Assembly: GCA_002315375.1 (NCBI GenBank)
Contig: DCHR01000012.1
Location: forward strand, 1 to 35,378
Direction of reading: 5' to 3'
DNA: 35,378 nt
Source of the DNA: Treponema sp. UBA1747
Lineage (GTDB): Bacteria; Spirochaetota; Spirochaetia; Treponematales; Treponemataceae
Translations under genes and position numbers: made by a program
Shown: piece after piece, positions 25,910-34,394 of the stretch
Numbering within the stretch: position 1 is the stretch's first letter
Layout: every line of letters begins with the position of its first letter
The notes under the pieces: model-generated
Told to the model about the DNA's origin: nothing
Databases searched by the model: none
The model's input: the letters and a program-made list of their open reading frames with translations, nothing else

Positions 25910-25998
25910 TTTAACTCCTAAATTTTACTAGTCTCATAATTATTATAAGGGAGAATTGCAAAAAATGGAGATTTTTTTAGGAGAATACAAAGAAAATG

Positions 25999-26550
25999 CT
26001 AGGAAAGCAGGTATTCTGCAGTTTTTACATCGCCGTTTTTAATGAGTTTCCGGATTAATGTGGAGCTGACTCTCTGTCCTTCAAAGATTACCGGCGGAAT
26101 AAAAGAAACTCCTATTCCGTTACCAGCACAGAAGTTTTCTATTTCTGTTTTTCCGGTTTTTCCGCCGTCGCCCAGACGGAAATCTTCCCCTTCTACCAGA
26201 AAAGAAAGGTTGCAGGTTTCTTTCAGCACATTCAGAAATTCAATTCCATCTGTGGCGGCGATTTCGCGGGTAAAATCAATAAGAATACAGAATTCAAAGC
26301 CCATTTTTTCTGCAGCCGCAAGTCTTTCTTCCAGAGACTGCAAAGGTTTTTCTGTACTTTTGAACATTTCAAATATGGAATCAGAAAAAGTCACAAGACC
26401 GGGACTCATTTTCTGTTTTCGGGATTCAGAAAGGACTTTTTCAAAGAGTTTTTTGTGTCCGATGTGAATTCCGTCGAATACACCAATGGTAATGCAGGTT
26501 TTTTCGGGAAAATCAGATCTATTCAGGGAGTTCCAGTTCAGACGTTTCAT
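25999..26550 (-). CDS. ribF: FAD synthetase (FMN adenylyltransferase), RibF without kinase domain
   Basis: Transfers AMP from ATP to FMN. The nucleotidyltransferase signature GVFDGIHIGH is at 23-32. The FMN-binding region (VEGEDFRLG) and the end motif SSTLIRKLIKNGDV are present. At 183 aa the protein ends where bifunctional RibF (about 310 aa) continues into riboflavin kinase. No kinase domain is found in any frame before agcS. Kinase activity must come from another gene, or FMN from elsewhere. The ATG at 26550 has only a weak SD. It is divergent from ilvE, and the two promoters share one -35. Confidence 0.88.
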   Translation of the reverse strand: MKRLNWNSLNRSDFPEKTCITIGVFDGIHIGHKKLFEKVLSESRKQKMSPGLVTFSDSIFEMFKSTEKPLQSLEERLAAAEKMGFEFCILIDFTREIAATDGIEFLNVLKETCNLSFLVEGEDFRLGDGGKTGKTEIENFCAGNGIGVSFIPPVIFEGQRVSSTLIRKLIKNGDVKTAEYLLS

Positions 26551-26568
26551 AAAGAGTTTCTTTAAAAA

Positions 26569-26597
26569 AGTATACTCAATTTAAAACTTAATTGCAA
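26569..26597 (-). promoter_or_regulatory. Promoter of ribF (shares its -35 with ilvE)
   Basis: The minus strand reads TTGCAA (26597-26592), a 17-bp spacer and TATACT (26574-26569). TTGCAA is its own reverse complement and is also the -35 of the ilvE promoter. Confidence 0.7.
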
Positions 26598-26620
26598 AAG
26601 GAATTAAATAGTACTAAAAT
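26592..26620 (+). promoter_or_regulatory. Promoter of ilvE (shares its -35 with ribF)
   Basis: TTGCAA (26592-26597), a 17-bp spacer and TAAAAT (26615-26620), about 37 bp before the ilvE ATG, which has GAGGC as ribosome site. Confidence 0.7.
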
Positions 26621-26657
26621 ACTTTAATAATACTTAATAAATTTTTCGAGGCAAATT

Positions 26658-27683
26658 ATGGAAAAGAAAAATATCGACTGGGCTAACCTGTCTTTCGGTT
26701 ACATGCAGACTTCTTACAGCTTCGTAGCAGAATACAAAAACGGAGCCTGGGATGAAGGCAAACTTACTGACAAACATGAAATCACAATGAGTGAATGTGC
26801 CTGTGTTCTTCAGTACGCACAGACTTGTTTTGAAGGACTTAAAGCCTACACAACAGAAGACGGAAAAATCGTATGTTTCCGCCCAGACCTGAACGCTTCC
26901 CGCATGAAGGATTCTTGTACAAGACTTGAAATGCCTGTTTATCCTGAAGATAAATTCGTTGAAGCCTGTAAAAAGGTTGTAGAAGCAAACAAAGAATGGG
27001 TTCCACCATTCGGAAGCGGAGCTACACTTTACCTCCGTCCATTTATGTTTGGAAAAAATGCAGTTATCGGTGTAAAACCAGCAGATGAATTCGAATTCCG
27101 TATTCTGGTAACTCCTGTTGGACCTTATTTCAAAGGCGGAGCAAAACCTATCAAGGTTCGTATTTCTGATCTGGACCGTGCAGCACCTCATGGAACTGGT
27201 GACATCAAAGCTGGTCTTAACTACGCTATGTCGCTTCACAACATCGTTGATGCACACAAATGCGGTTATGCAGAAAACATGTATACAGACCCTGCAACAC
27301 ACACATACATGGAAGAAACAGGTGGAGCAAACATCATTTTCTTCACAAAAGACGGAACACTGGTTACACCAAAATCAGACTCTATCCTTCCTTCAATCAC
27401 ACGCCGCTCACTGGTAACAGTTGCAGAAGAAGTTCTGGGAATGAAAGTTGAACAGAGAAAAATTGCTGTAGCTGAACTTGTAGACTTCGCAGAATGTGGT
27501 CTTTGTGGAACAGCAGCCGTTATCTCACCGGTAGGACAGATTGACGACCACGGAAAATCAATCATCTACAACGAAGGTAAAGATGAAATGGGTCCAAACG
27601 TAAAGAAACTTTACGACACCCTTACAGGCATCCAGATGGGAAAAATCAAAGGACCAGAAGGCTGGGTTGTAGAAATCTGCTAA
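26658..27683 (+). CDS. ilvE: Branched-chain amino acid aminotransferase
   Basis: PLP-dependent fold-type IV transaminase for the last step of leucine, isoleucine and valine synthesis (or the first of their breakdown). The length of 341 aa fits the BCAT subfamily of about 340-360 residues. The N-terminal FEGLKAY region and LYLRPFMFG are typical. The PLP lysine is Lys184 in DIKAGLNYA, followed by the EETGGANIIF motif and GTAAVISPVG. The ATG at 26658 has GAGGC 6 nt upstream. It is monocistronic, with its own promoter and a strong terminator. No other branched-chain biosynthesis gene is nearby. Confidence 0.96.
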   Translation: MEKKNIDWANLSFGYMQTSYSFVAEYKNGAWDEGKLTDKHEITMSECACVLQYAQTCFEGLKAYTTEDGKIVCFRPDLNASRMKDSCTRLEMPVYPEDKFVEACKKVVEANKEWVPPFGSGATLYLRPFMFGKNAVIGVKPADEFEFRILVTPVGPYFKGGAKPIKVRISDLDRAAPHGTGDIKAGLNYAMSLHNIVDAHKCGYAENMYTDPATHTYMEETGGANIIFFTKDGTLVTPKSDSILPSITRRSLVTVAEEVLGMKVEQRKIAVAELVDFAECGLCGTAAVISPVGQIDDHGKSIIYNEGKDEMGPNVKKLYDTLTGIQMGKIKGPEGWVVEIC

Positions 27684-27706
27684 CAATTCACAATAATGAA
27701 TAAAAG

Positions 27707-27748
27707 AAAAACCACAGAGCGTAAAATTAATTCTCTGTGGTTTTTTTT
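27707..27748 (+). terminator. Bidirectional terminator between ilvE and the rRNA methyltransferase
   Basis: A perfect 13-bp stem (27707-27719 with 27733-27745) is followed by T8. The A-rich left arm gives a T run on the minus strand too, so it serves both convergent genes. Confidence 0.9.
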
Positions 27749-27765
27749 ATCTCAATTGTCAATTA

Positions 27766-29013
27766 TTACAAAACTCTTGTAATTGCACACTTCAAATATT
27801 CTGAAGTCGGGTACCCCATAAGAACCGGATGATCAGGGCCGGCTCCCCTCTTTTCAAAAATCTGGACACGGCGGTGACTGTCTTTTGCAGCGTGCATAAT
27901 CATGTCATAAAAAGTGTCAGTATCAAAGAAATGAGAGCAGGAACAGGTAACCAGGATACCGCCCGGAACCAGAAGGCGCATGGCACGGAGGTTTATTTCC
28001 TTGTATCCCCCGTAGGCTTTTTCAATGGTTTTAGCAGATTTTGTAAAGGCCGGTGGATCCAGAATAATCACATCAAACTTTTCGCCTTTATTTTCATAAT
28101 CCTTCAGAAGTTCAAAAACATCAGCACAGACAGCAGTCATTTTGTCTTCAGCATTATTCATGCGGATATTTTCATTTACCATATCTACGGCTTCCTGTGA
28201 AATATCAACAGAAGTTACTTCACGGGCACCTGCTTTATATGCATTGAGACCGAAGGCACCAGTATGAGTAAAAGTATCCAGAACCTTTTTTCCATGACAG
28301 AAACGCTGGATTTCCTTGCGGTTGAATTTCTGGTCCAGGAAGTAACCGGTTTTCTGGCCGTTTACAATGTCTACTTTGATTTTAATTTCATTTTCTGTAA
28401 TGGTCAGAACTTCATTTCCGGCTTTGCCGATCCACTGGCTTACTGTATCAAGACCTTCCTTTGCGTTAATTTTTTCATCTGCTCTTTCATAGATAAAATC
28501 AGGATTACAGTATTTTTTGAGGCTTGCAAGAATTTCATCACGGAAAATATTGCATGCCTTGGCCAGGAACTGAACAACAAGGTAAACCTTTCCGTCAGAA
28601 TCACAATAGCGTTCCACAATAAGACCCGGAAGCAGATCTGCTTCTGCAAACACCATACGGTAAGAATCTGTATCACTGTAATAAAGACGGCGGTAATTTA
28701 CTGCGTCTGCCACTTTTTTATCGATAAATGCAGGAATATCTTCTGTTACCTTATCCAGGTGTTCACCTGAAATAAGGCGGATTGCAATCTTTGATTTTTT
28801 ATTCAGAACACCGGTTCCAAGGAAACCGCCTGCTTTATTGCAGACTTCCACAATGGTTCCGTCAGCAACCTGGCAGTCTTTCAGGCTTTCATTTACCCAT
28901 TCCCCGCCTTCAGTTTTCTGATATTTTACATGAGAGATTTCATTGTCAAAAACCCACAGAAATCCCTGCAGGATTTCTTTTTCTTCTTTTGCATTCAAAA
29001 ATACACGTACCAT
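27766..29013 (-). CDS. Class I SAM-dependent rRNA methyltransferase, RlmI-like
   Basis: Most like 23S rRNA m5C1962 methyltransferase RlmI. It has 415 aa: an N-terminal PUA-like domain (about 1-80), a central domain containing GLIVERY, then the SAM-binding Rossmann domain. GQKTGYFLDQ is at 219-228, the SAM loop DTFTHTGAFG at 246-255, LDPPAF at 318-323 and the catalytic CSCS at 357-360. ATG 29013 has GAGGAA, which overlaps the stop of the upstream HAD gene, so the pair is translationally coupled. Exact target base is inferred from family. Confidence 0.88.
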   Translation of the reverse strand: MVRVFLNAKEEKEILQGFLWVFDNEISHVKYQKTEGGEWVNESLKDCQVADGTIVEVCNKAGGFLGTGVLNKKSKIAIRLISGEHLDKVTEDIPAFIDKKVADAVNYRRLYYSDTDSYRMVFAEADLLPGLIVERYCDSDGKVYLVVQFLAKACNIFRDEILASLKKYCNPDFIYERADEKINAKEGLDTVSQWIGKAGNEVLTITENEIKIKVDIVNGQKTGYFLDQKFNRKEIQRFCHGKKVLDTFTHTGAFGLNAYKAGAREVTSVDISQEAVDMVNENIRMNNAEDKMTAVCADVFELLKDYENKGEKFDVIILDPPAFTKSAKTIEKAYGGYKEINLRAMRLLVPGGILVTCSCSHFFDTDTFYDMIMHAAKDSHRRVQIFEKRGAGPDHPVLMGYPTSEYLKCAITRVL

Positions 29014-29022
29014 AATATTCCT

Positions 29023-29628
29023 CTATTTATTCAGACCAAGTTTATTTCTTAATCCATCTGCATTATCAAAACAATAAGTTTTTATCCCAAGACTTTCTGC
29101 TGCAAGACAGTTTCCCGCTTTATCATCTGTAAAGAAAGCTTCTTCCGGTTTCACACCTTCTGCCTCAAGTATCGCACTGAAAAATTCTGTTCCGGGTTTA
29201 GCCAGATGAATTTTATTTGAAGCATAAGTATTATCAAAGAAAGTATAATCACCCCGTTCAATATGAATCTCATAATGACTCTGGATAGTATTTGTCCCGG
29301 CAACTACACGGGCTGAAGGATCCTTTTTCTTTATGTCTTTTATCAGTTCAACAGTGTCTTCCAGAAGAACAGGATGAAAAAGCATTCTGAAATAATCAAA
29401 ATCAATTTTCAACCCGCTTGCCTTCTTAAAAAGAGCCCAGAACTGGTCATTTGTAAGCCATCCGCACTGCAGTTCTTCCCAGATGTCTCTTTCTGCGTCA
29501 GATTCAGAATCAATCCGTATTTTACAGAGCTTATAAAATTCATCTCCGGTTATCCCAAGTCTTTCAAAAACCTGATTATAATCAAAAGTTGAAGTTACAA
29601 CTCCGCCGATATCAAAAATATAAAGCAT
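29023..29628 (-). CDS. HAD-superfamily hydrolase (YihX-like)
   Basis: Probable phosphatase acting on a small phosphorylated substrate. From ATG 29628 it has 201 aa. Motif I is MLYIFDIGGVV with nucleophile Asp6; the second Asp is replaced by Gly, as in the YihX/FDxGGV subgroup. Motif II is near GTN (111-113), the motif III lysine is Lys144 in AKPG, and motif IV is Asp168-Asp169. The frame is open 20 residues further, to ATG 29688. Neither start has a clear SD; I prefer 29628 because HAD proteins begin close to motif I. It is coupled to the rRNA methyltransferase gene 9 bp downstream. Substrate unknown. Confidence 0.82.
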   Translation of the reverse strand: MLYIFDIGGVVTSTFDYNQVFERLGITGDEFYKLCKIRIDSESDAERDIWEELQCGWLTNDQFWALFKKASGLKIDFDYFRMLFHPVLLEDTVELIKDIKKKDPSARVVAGTNTIQSHYEIHIERGDYTFFDNTYASNKIHLAKPGTEFFSAILEAEGVKPEEAFFTDDKAGNCLAAESLGIKTYCFDNADGLRNKLGLNK

Positions 29629-29775
29629 GAAGTTAAGACTACTGACAAGATGACATTTTTTCAATACAAATAAAAATCTGTTTATCATTTAGTTTTATAT
29701 TTCACTTTTGAAACTTTTTTGAGTAAATTTGCTTATATGTATGAAAACACTTCTAAAAGAAAAAGGTACTGACAG

Positions 29776-30510
29776 ATGGTTACCATAATTGAAACCGAAC
29801 CTTCCAAAAACAAGAAAAAACTGGCTTCCGTAAACCAGAATGAGAAAAACAGCGTTATGCCGGCTACAATGTCCACAGAAATCAGCCGTCCTGACGATTT
29901 TTACAAAATGGCCTTTCAATTTCAGCGAATCATGATGATTTATGAAAGCGCTATAAAGCAGATAGAAACAAAACTGGATATTCTAAACAAAGAATACAAA
30001 GTTACCGGTAACAGAAACCCCATTCAAACCGTTAAATCCAGAATAAAAAGCCCTGAATCAATTGCAAAGAAACTGGAAAAGAAGAATCTTCCCGTTGCTT
30101 TTGACGTAATGATGGAAAATCTCCATGATATTGCGGGCGTACGCGTCATTTGCCCTTACATTGCAGATATTTACACAGTCCGGGACATACTCCTTAAACA
30201 GCCTGATTTAACCCTTCTTGAAGAACATGATTACATTGAAAATCCAAAAGAATCTGGTTACAGAAGCCTTCACATTGTAGTCAGTATTCCGGTTTACCTG
30301 ACAGATTCAGTCCAGAACGTAAAAGTTGAAATTCAGCTTCGTACAATCGCCATGGATTTCTGGGCCAGTCTGGAACATGAACTTCATTACAAGAATGAAG
30401 ACACCGTTCCTGATTCTATCCGGCGGGAACTGTTCCGTGTTGCCGAAACCATAGCCATGACTGACCGGGAAATGCAGGAAATAGCCCTGGAATTAAGGGA
30501 ACTGGAATAA
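29776..30510 (+). CDS. Small alarmone synthetase (RelA/SpoT-domain GTP pyrophosphokinase)
   Basis: Transfers pyrophosphate from ATP to GDP or GTP to make (p)ppGpp. It has 244 aa with only the synthetase domain, and no HD hydrolase, TGS or ACT domain, as in YjbM/YwaC-type enzymes. Visible motifs are RIKSPESIAKKL (89-100), DIAGVRV (118-124), GYRSLH (161-166), EIQLRT (185-190) and HELHYK (201-206). The first 35 residues are Lys/Asn-rich and probably disordered. ATG 29776 has AAAGG 9 nt upstream; internal Met28 and Met32 are less likely starts. It ends 7 bp from the convergent cdd. It probably supplements a long RelA/Spo-type enzyme encoded elsewhere. Confidence 0.9.
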   Translation: MVTIIETEPSKNKKKLASVNQNEKNSVMPATMSTEISRPDDFYKMAFQFQRIMMIYESAIKQIETKLDILNKEYKVTGNRNPIQTVKSRIKSPESIAKKLEKKNLPVAFDVMMENLHDIAGVRVICPYIADIYTVRDILLKQPDLTLLEEHDYIENPKESGYRSLHIVVSIPVYLTDSVQNVKVEIQLRTIAMDFWASLEHELHYKNEDTVPDSIRRELFRVAETIAMTDREMQEIALELRELE

Positions 30511-30517
30511 TCAGGAA

Positions 30518-30916
30518 TCAATCAGCCAGCTCGTGAAGACTGTCAAAAGGATACAGTTCCCCCAGAGTTTTCACTACGGCCCTTTCAATATCCGGACCGA
30601 AAATAACAGGAGTTTCTGCCGGAGCAAATTCGGTCAGGACCTGTCGACATGCTCCGCAGGGTCCTACCGGATAATCTGCTTCTGGTGTTGCAATGGCCAA
30701 AGCCTTAAAAGTCCGGTAACCTTCGGAAACAGCCTTAAAAACTGCAGTTCTTTCTGCACAGTTTGTCAGACCATAGGATCTGTTTTCCACGTTACAACCT
30801 GTAATCACCGTTCCGTCTTCCATGAGAAGTGCTGCCCCGACAGGAAAATGGGAATACGGGGAATATGATTTTTCAGAAGCTTCAGCCGCTTTTTCAAAAA
30901 GTTCCTTCAAATTCAA
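30518..30916 (-). CDS. cdd: Cytidine deaminase
   Basis: Deaminates cytidine and deoxycytidine to uridines in pyrimidine salvage. It is a compact tetrameric-type enzyme of 132 aa. Zinc ligands are Cys53, Cys87 and Cys90, with catalytic Glu55 (NCAERTAVF and PCGACRQV). The start codon is TTG at 30916: no ATG lies in frame nearby, and AAAAGGA sits 8 nt upstream of the TTG. It is divergent from the beta-propeller gene and convergent with the alarmone synthetase gene. Confidence 0.95.
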   Translation of the reverse strand: MNLKELFEKAAEASEKSYSPYSHFPVGAALLMEDGTVITGCNVENRSYGLTNCAERTAVFKAVSEGYRTFKALAIATPEADYPVGPCGACRQVLTEFAPAETPVIFGPDIERAVVKTLGELYPFDSLHELAD

Positions 30917-30971
30917 AATGAAAATCCTTTTTATTTATTTTTTCTTCAATATAGTATAACATAAAGAGTCT

Positions 30972-32033
30972 ATGAAAAATAAAAAAATAACTCTCGCAAT
31001 TCTTTTTGCTCTTATATTTACAATCCTTTATTTACTTTTTGCCTCCCGTCCGTTGGGAAAAGAATACCACTTTGAACCTGAATGGGAAAACAGCATCCTG
31101 TCCCCTATGGAGCTTACCGATTCCGAGAAATCCTATTTTTTCAAACTTTCAAACAAGGCCGGCTTTTTCGATGATCACGGACATATTACACAGATTGCCT
31201 CTATTCCAAACGGTTATAAAGCATCAATCTCTGAAAACTTCTATTCAATCTATCCTTTGAACGCAGAAAATACAGACTTTTTTGATAAAAACGGAACAAA
31301 ATGCGGAACCATCACAGAAGCAGGTTTCCCTCATTTCGTAAAAGACAAAGTTTTCGTTTTTCTTCCGGGCGGATGCGGACTTTCACGCTGCGATAATTCA
31401 GGAAAAGTAATCTGGACCTATGAAGGCGTAATGCCTATAACCGCTTTTTCCTGCAAGAAAACATCAACCGCCATCGGACTTGCAGATGGAACTATTAAAG
31501 TTTTCAATACAGAAACAGGAGAAGCCACCCTCGAATACAATCCGGGAGGAAGTGACAACCCTGTAATCCTCGGCCTTGATATTACAGAAGACGGAAATTA
31601 CATTGCTTCAATTTCGGGACAAAACAGACAGCGCTTTGTTCTGGCCAGAAAAGAAAATACCCAGGTAAAAATCATTCACCACAATTTCATAACAGAAAAC
31701 TATTCGGCACAGTGCGTAATTCACTTTACCAGCGATGAAAAATCGGTTTTCTACAACTATAAAAACGGAATCGGTATTTTCAATCTGGATTCAGAAACAA
31801 GTACACACATAAAAATCAACTCCCGCATTATTTCGGTTGAAGAAAGTGACAATCTGGTTTTCTTCATGGGAAAAAACAAAAACAAATATACAGTTTACCT
31901 TATCGAAAAAAGCAATTCCCTTGGGGGAAGCTTCAGTTTTACGGCTGATTCAGCATTTATTCGTTCCGACAATGAGAACCTGTATATCGGTAAGAACAAT
32001 TCGCTTTCTAAAATCAATATTTCAAAAAAATAA
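30972..32033 (+). CDS. Membrane-anchored or exported beta-propeller-like protein
   Basis: I do not recognise a specific family. A single hydrophobic segment (residues about 6-24, after a basic MKNKK start) is a signal anchor or uncleaved signal, placing the rest outside the cytoplasm. Residues about 60-350 are repetitive beta sequence. Blade-like strands such as GLADGTIKVFNTETGEATL and a run of YLIEKSN/LYIGKNN units suggest a WD40/PQQ-type propeller. The ribosome site is weak (AAGAG). The next gene starts 12 bp after the stop, so the two form an operon. A role as an envelope scaffold is plausible but unproven. Confidence 0.75.
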   Translation: MKNKKITLAILFALIFTILYLLFASRPLGKEYHFEPEWENSILSPMELTDSEKSYFFKLSNKAGFFDDHGHITQIASIPNGYKASISENFYSIYPLNAENTDFFDKNGTKCGTITEAGFPHFVKDKVFVFLPGGCGLSRCDNSGKVIWTYEGVMPITAFSCKKTSTAIGLADGTIKVFNTETGEATLEYNPGGSDNPVILGLDITEDGNYIASISGQNRQRFVLARKENTQVKIIHHNFITENYSAQCVIHFTSDEKSVFYNYKNGIGIFNLDSETSTHIKINSRIISVEESDNLVFFMGKNKNKYTVYLIEKSNSLGGSFSFTADSAFIRSDNENLYIGKNNSLSKINISKK

Positions 32034-32045
32034 GGGAAACAATAA

Positions 32046-32936
32046 ATGAAAAAACTTATAACTCCAGTATTTATTCTTTTTCTTGCACTTCCACTGGCAG
32101 CCTTTGAATGGCCGGTAAAAAATATCAAAGCAGAATCCTTTACATCATATTTTGCCCAGAAACGCGGAAACACAATTTCCTCATCTATTCTTATTGAACC
32201 TCTTCCTGAAAAAACCGAAGAAAAAATTATTCCCGAAGTAAATGCCTGCGATGAAGGAAACATTTTAATCGTTATTTCCGACTACAAGGAAGAAAATGAT
32301 TTTTTCCCTTCAACCCTGGGACAGGCAGTAATTATTTCTCATGATGATAATATTATTTCTGTATACGGAAACCTGGCTTTACCAGAAGACACAGATTTCG
32401 AATCAGCAGAAAGCGTAAACCATAATACAAAACTTGGGGAAATTTCAAACAACGCATGGACTGAGTATCCGGATTCCCTGGAACTGAAAATCATCGATAC
32501 AAAAAAACAGATTGCTGTGAACCCAAGAATCCTGCTTCCAAGAATTGAAAAAGAAAAAAGTTTTCCGCCTTCTGAAATTATTGCAGAAAATAAAGACGGG
32601 AAAAGATTTGACCTGAACACAAATAAATCTTTCCTTTCTGGAAATTACAAATTCTATCAGAAGAGGAATGAAAACCTGGTTCCATTCCAGACTTCCCTTA
32701 CAGTAAACGGAGAACTTCTGGATGAATTCAAATTTTCAGAAATAATTCAGAAGGACAATAAAGTTTACCTTCTCGGTCAGAACAAAAACTATTCAGTTGA
32801 TGCTTTGTACCCTGATTCCAAACTTTTCCTCATAGGTGAAACAAAAATTGCCAAAGGAAAATCAATCCTTACCTTTGAAAATATAAATCATCTTGATGAA
32901 AAACGCCTGATCAATATTTCGGTTAACGTTTATTAA
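32046..32936 (+). CDS. Exported M23-peptidase-like protein lacking catalytic residues
   Basis: A signal peptide (residues 1-19, LPLAA then FEWPV) precedes a domain that follows the outline of LytM/M23 endopeptidases. It begins with a WPV start and an SF-x-YFAQKRG-like region, and continues with GQAVIISHDDNIISVYGNLALP, a V-x-N-x-x-TKLGEIS strand and a closing strand SLELKIID where active enzymes have HLHFEI. The zinc-binding His and Asp residues are not there. About 130 further residues contain beta-rich sequence. At 296 aa it is probably a pseudo-enzyme such as a regulatory LytM factor. AAGGGA precedes ATG 32046. It forms an operon with the propeller-like gene. Confidence 0.65.
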   Translation: MKKLITPVFILFLALPLAAFEWPVKNIKAESFTSYFAQKRGNTISSSILIEPLPEKTEEKIIPEVNACDEGNILIVISDYKEENDFFPSTLGQAVIISHDDNIISVYGNLALPEDTDFESAESVNHNTKLGEISNNAWTEYPDSLELKIIDTKKQIAVNPRILLPRIEKEKSFPPSEIIAENKDGKRFDLNTNKSFLSGNYKFYQKRNENLVPFQTSLTVNGELLDEFKFSEIIQKDNKVYLLGQNKNYSVDALYPDSKLFLIGETKIAKGKSILTFENINHLDEKRLINISVNVY

Positions 32937-32990
32937 TTTCCTCACGCAGTTTCCGGTTGATTTTTCTGACTTGTTCTCAAATCAGGTGCC

Positions 32991-34274
32991 TTAATTGCCT
33001 ATGCTGTCAAGAACCTGATCTACTTCCGGATATTTTTCTACTTTTGGATTTTCAATAAGCTGTCCGTTGATAACAACCATTGTGACATTCTTAAGAGCAG
33101 CCAAATCTTCCAGAGGATTGTTTTTTACTACAATCATATCTGCAACCTTGCCTTCTTCAATTGAACCGGTTTTATGGCCTATTCCCGCAATTTCTGCATT
33201 TACAAGGGTTGCAGTATGAAGCGCAAAGGATTTTGAAACACCACAATACTTTACAAAATGAACAAGTTCCCGCCACAAGTTATAATGAGTTACATAGCTG
33301 CAGGAAGCATCGGTGCCAAGACCTACTGGAACCCCTGCTTTCAAATTCTCTTTTGCCATTTCAACCATTCCATCTACAAGAATACAGCTGTTTCTCACGG
33401 CAATATCCGTAATGTTCATAACACCTGGAAGATTCAGGGAATATGGCAGAGCCGGAGAAATTGTGATTACCTGAGAAGCATTTTTTTCCTTAAAGAGTTT
33501 TATTATTTCTTCAGTAGGCTTTGCTCCGTGTTCAATAGTATCAACACCGCCAAGAAGGGCCGCCTTTATTCCTTCAGCCCCTTCACAATGAGCCGCAACA
33601 GGATAACCCAGCTCATGAGCTTTTTTACAGGCTGCATCAATTACTTCCCGGCTCATCTTCATTACACCAGGTTCTCCCAGGCTGTCGCAATCCAAAACAC
33701 CGCCTGTAATCATAAGTTTGATTAAATCAGGCTTGTCTTCTGCAATTTTTTCTATAAGACGAACAGCTTCTTCGGGAGTGTCTGCAGCAGTTGCAAAGGA
33801 ACCTTCCATGTGACCGCCTTTTGGTGAAATTGCGCTGTTTGAAGTAAGTATATGAGGTCCCGGAATTTTTCCTGAATTAATTTTATCACGGACTATGGAA
33901 TCAAAATTTGAAATTCCACCGACAGCTCTAATAGTTGTAATACCAGCCATTAAAGTGTTGGTGGTATTTTTTTCAATCATTGAGCAGCCGATTTTTCGTC
34001 CCAGACTGCAGCTTGTAATGATTTTGCAGATAAGGTCCAGGTTCATTTTTCTTTTGGCCGGCTTACCGGAACCAGGAGTGTGAACATGAAGATTAATAAG
34101 CCCCGGCAGAATATACTGGCCTTTTAAATCTACAATTTTACAATCAGCCACTTCCTGCCCTGCAGGAACAATAGATACAATTTTTTCACCCTCACATACA
34201 ATTGCCTTTCCTTCTACAGGCTGCATGTTAAGAGTTCCGTCAAGAATAATTCCATTGATATATTTAGTTTTCAT
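32991..34274 (-). CDS. Metal-dependent amidohydrolase (imidazolonepropionase/prolidase-like)
   Basis: Amidohydrolase-superfamily TIM-barrel enzyme that hydrolyses an amide or cyclic amide bond. It has 427 aa. The N-terminal beta-sandwich strand leads to HVH (63-65), the metal-bridging lysine is probably Lys186 in LIKLMITGG, His229 (AAHCEG) and His249 (IEHG) are metal ligands, and Asp322 (GLGTDAS) is catalytic. The C-terminal GSIEEGKVADMIVV closes the sandwich. No signal peptide, so cytoplasmic. AAGGA lies 9 nt before ATG 34274. The substrate cannot be read; members of this branch act on dipeptides or cyclic imides. It lies 120 bp downstream of the YARHG gene. Confidence 0.88.
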   Translation of the reverse strand: MKTKYINGIILDGTLNMQPVEGKAIVCEGEKIVSIVPAGQEVADCKIVDLKGQYILPGLINLHVHTPGSGKPAKRKMNLDLICKIITSCSLGRKIGCSMIEKNTTNTLMAGITTIRAVGGISNFDSIVRDKINSGKIPGPHILTSNSAISPKGGHMEGSFATAADTPEEAVRLIEKIAEDKPDLIKLMITGGVLDCDSLGEPGVMKMSREVIDAACKKAHELGYPVAAHCEGAEGIKAALLGGVDTIEHGAKPTEEIIKLFKEKNASQVITISPALPYSLNLPGVMNITDIAVRNSCILVDGMVEMAKENLKAGVPVGLGTDASCSYVTHYNLWRELVHFVKYCGVSKSFALHTATLVNAEIAGIGHKTGSIEEGKVADMIVVKNNPLEDLAALKNVTMVVINGQLIENPKVEKYPEVDQVLDSIGN

Positions 34275-34318
34275 TTTTTATCATCCTTATTAAATTCTAC
34301 AATTATTGTTTCAGGTAT

Positions 34319-34387
34319 TAAAAAAAAACTTTTTTCAGCAGATTTCTCCGACATATGGTAGAACCAATTTCATAAAGTTTTTTTTTA
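34319..34387. repeat. 14-bp perfect inverted repeat in the YARHG/amidohydrolase gap
   Basis: TAAAAAAAAACTTT (34319-34332) is mirrored by AAAGTTTTTTTTTA (34374-34387), with a 41-nt loop. It could act as a weak terminator for the upstream YARHG gene, or as a flexible AT-rich site before the amidohydrolase gene. Confidence 0.5.
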
Positions 34388-34394
34388 AGCCTAA

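Noticed and set aside
26551..26657. FMN riboswitch upstream of ribF
   Set aside because: The predicted ribF leader is only about 15 nt, and no conserved riboswitch core is visible.
26634..27302. 222-aa open frame on the - strand inside ilvE
   Set aside because: Mirror of ilvE codon bias, Cys- and Phe-rich, overlaps the ilvE start and has no independent support.
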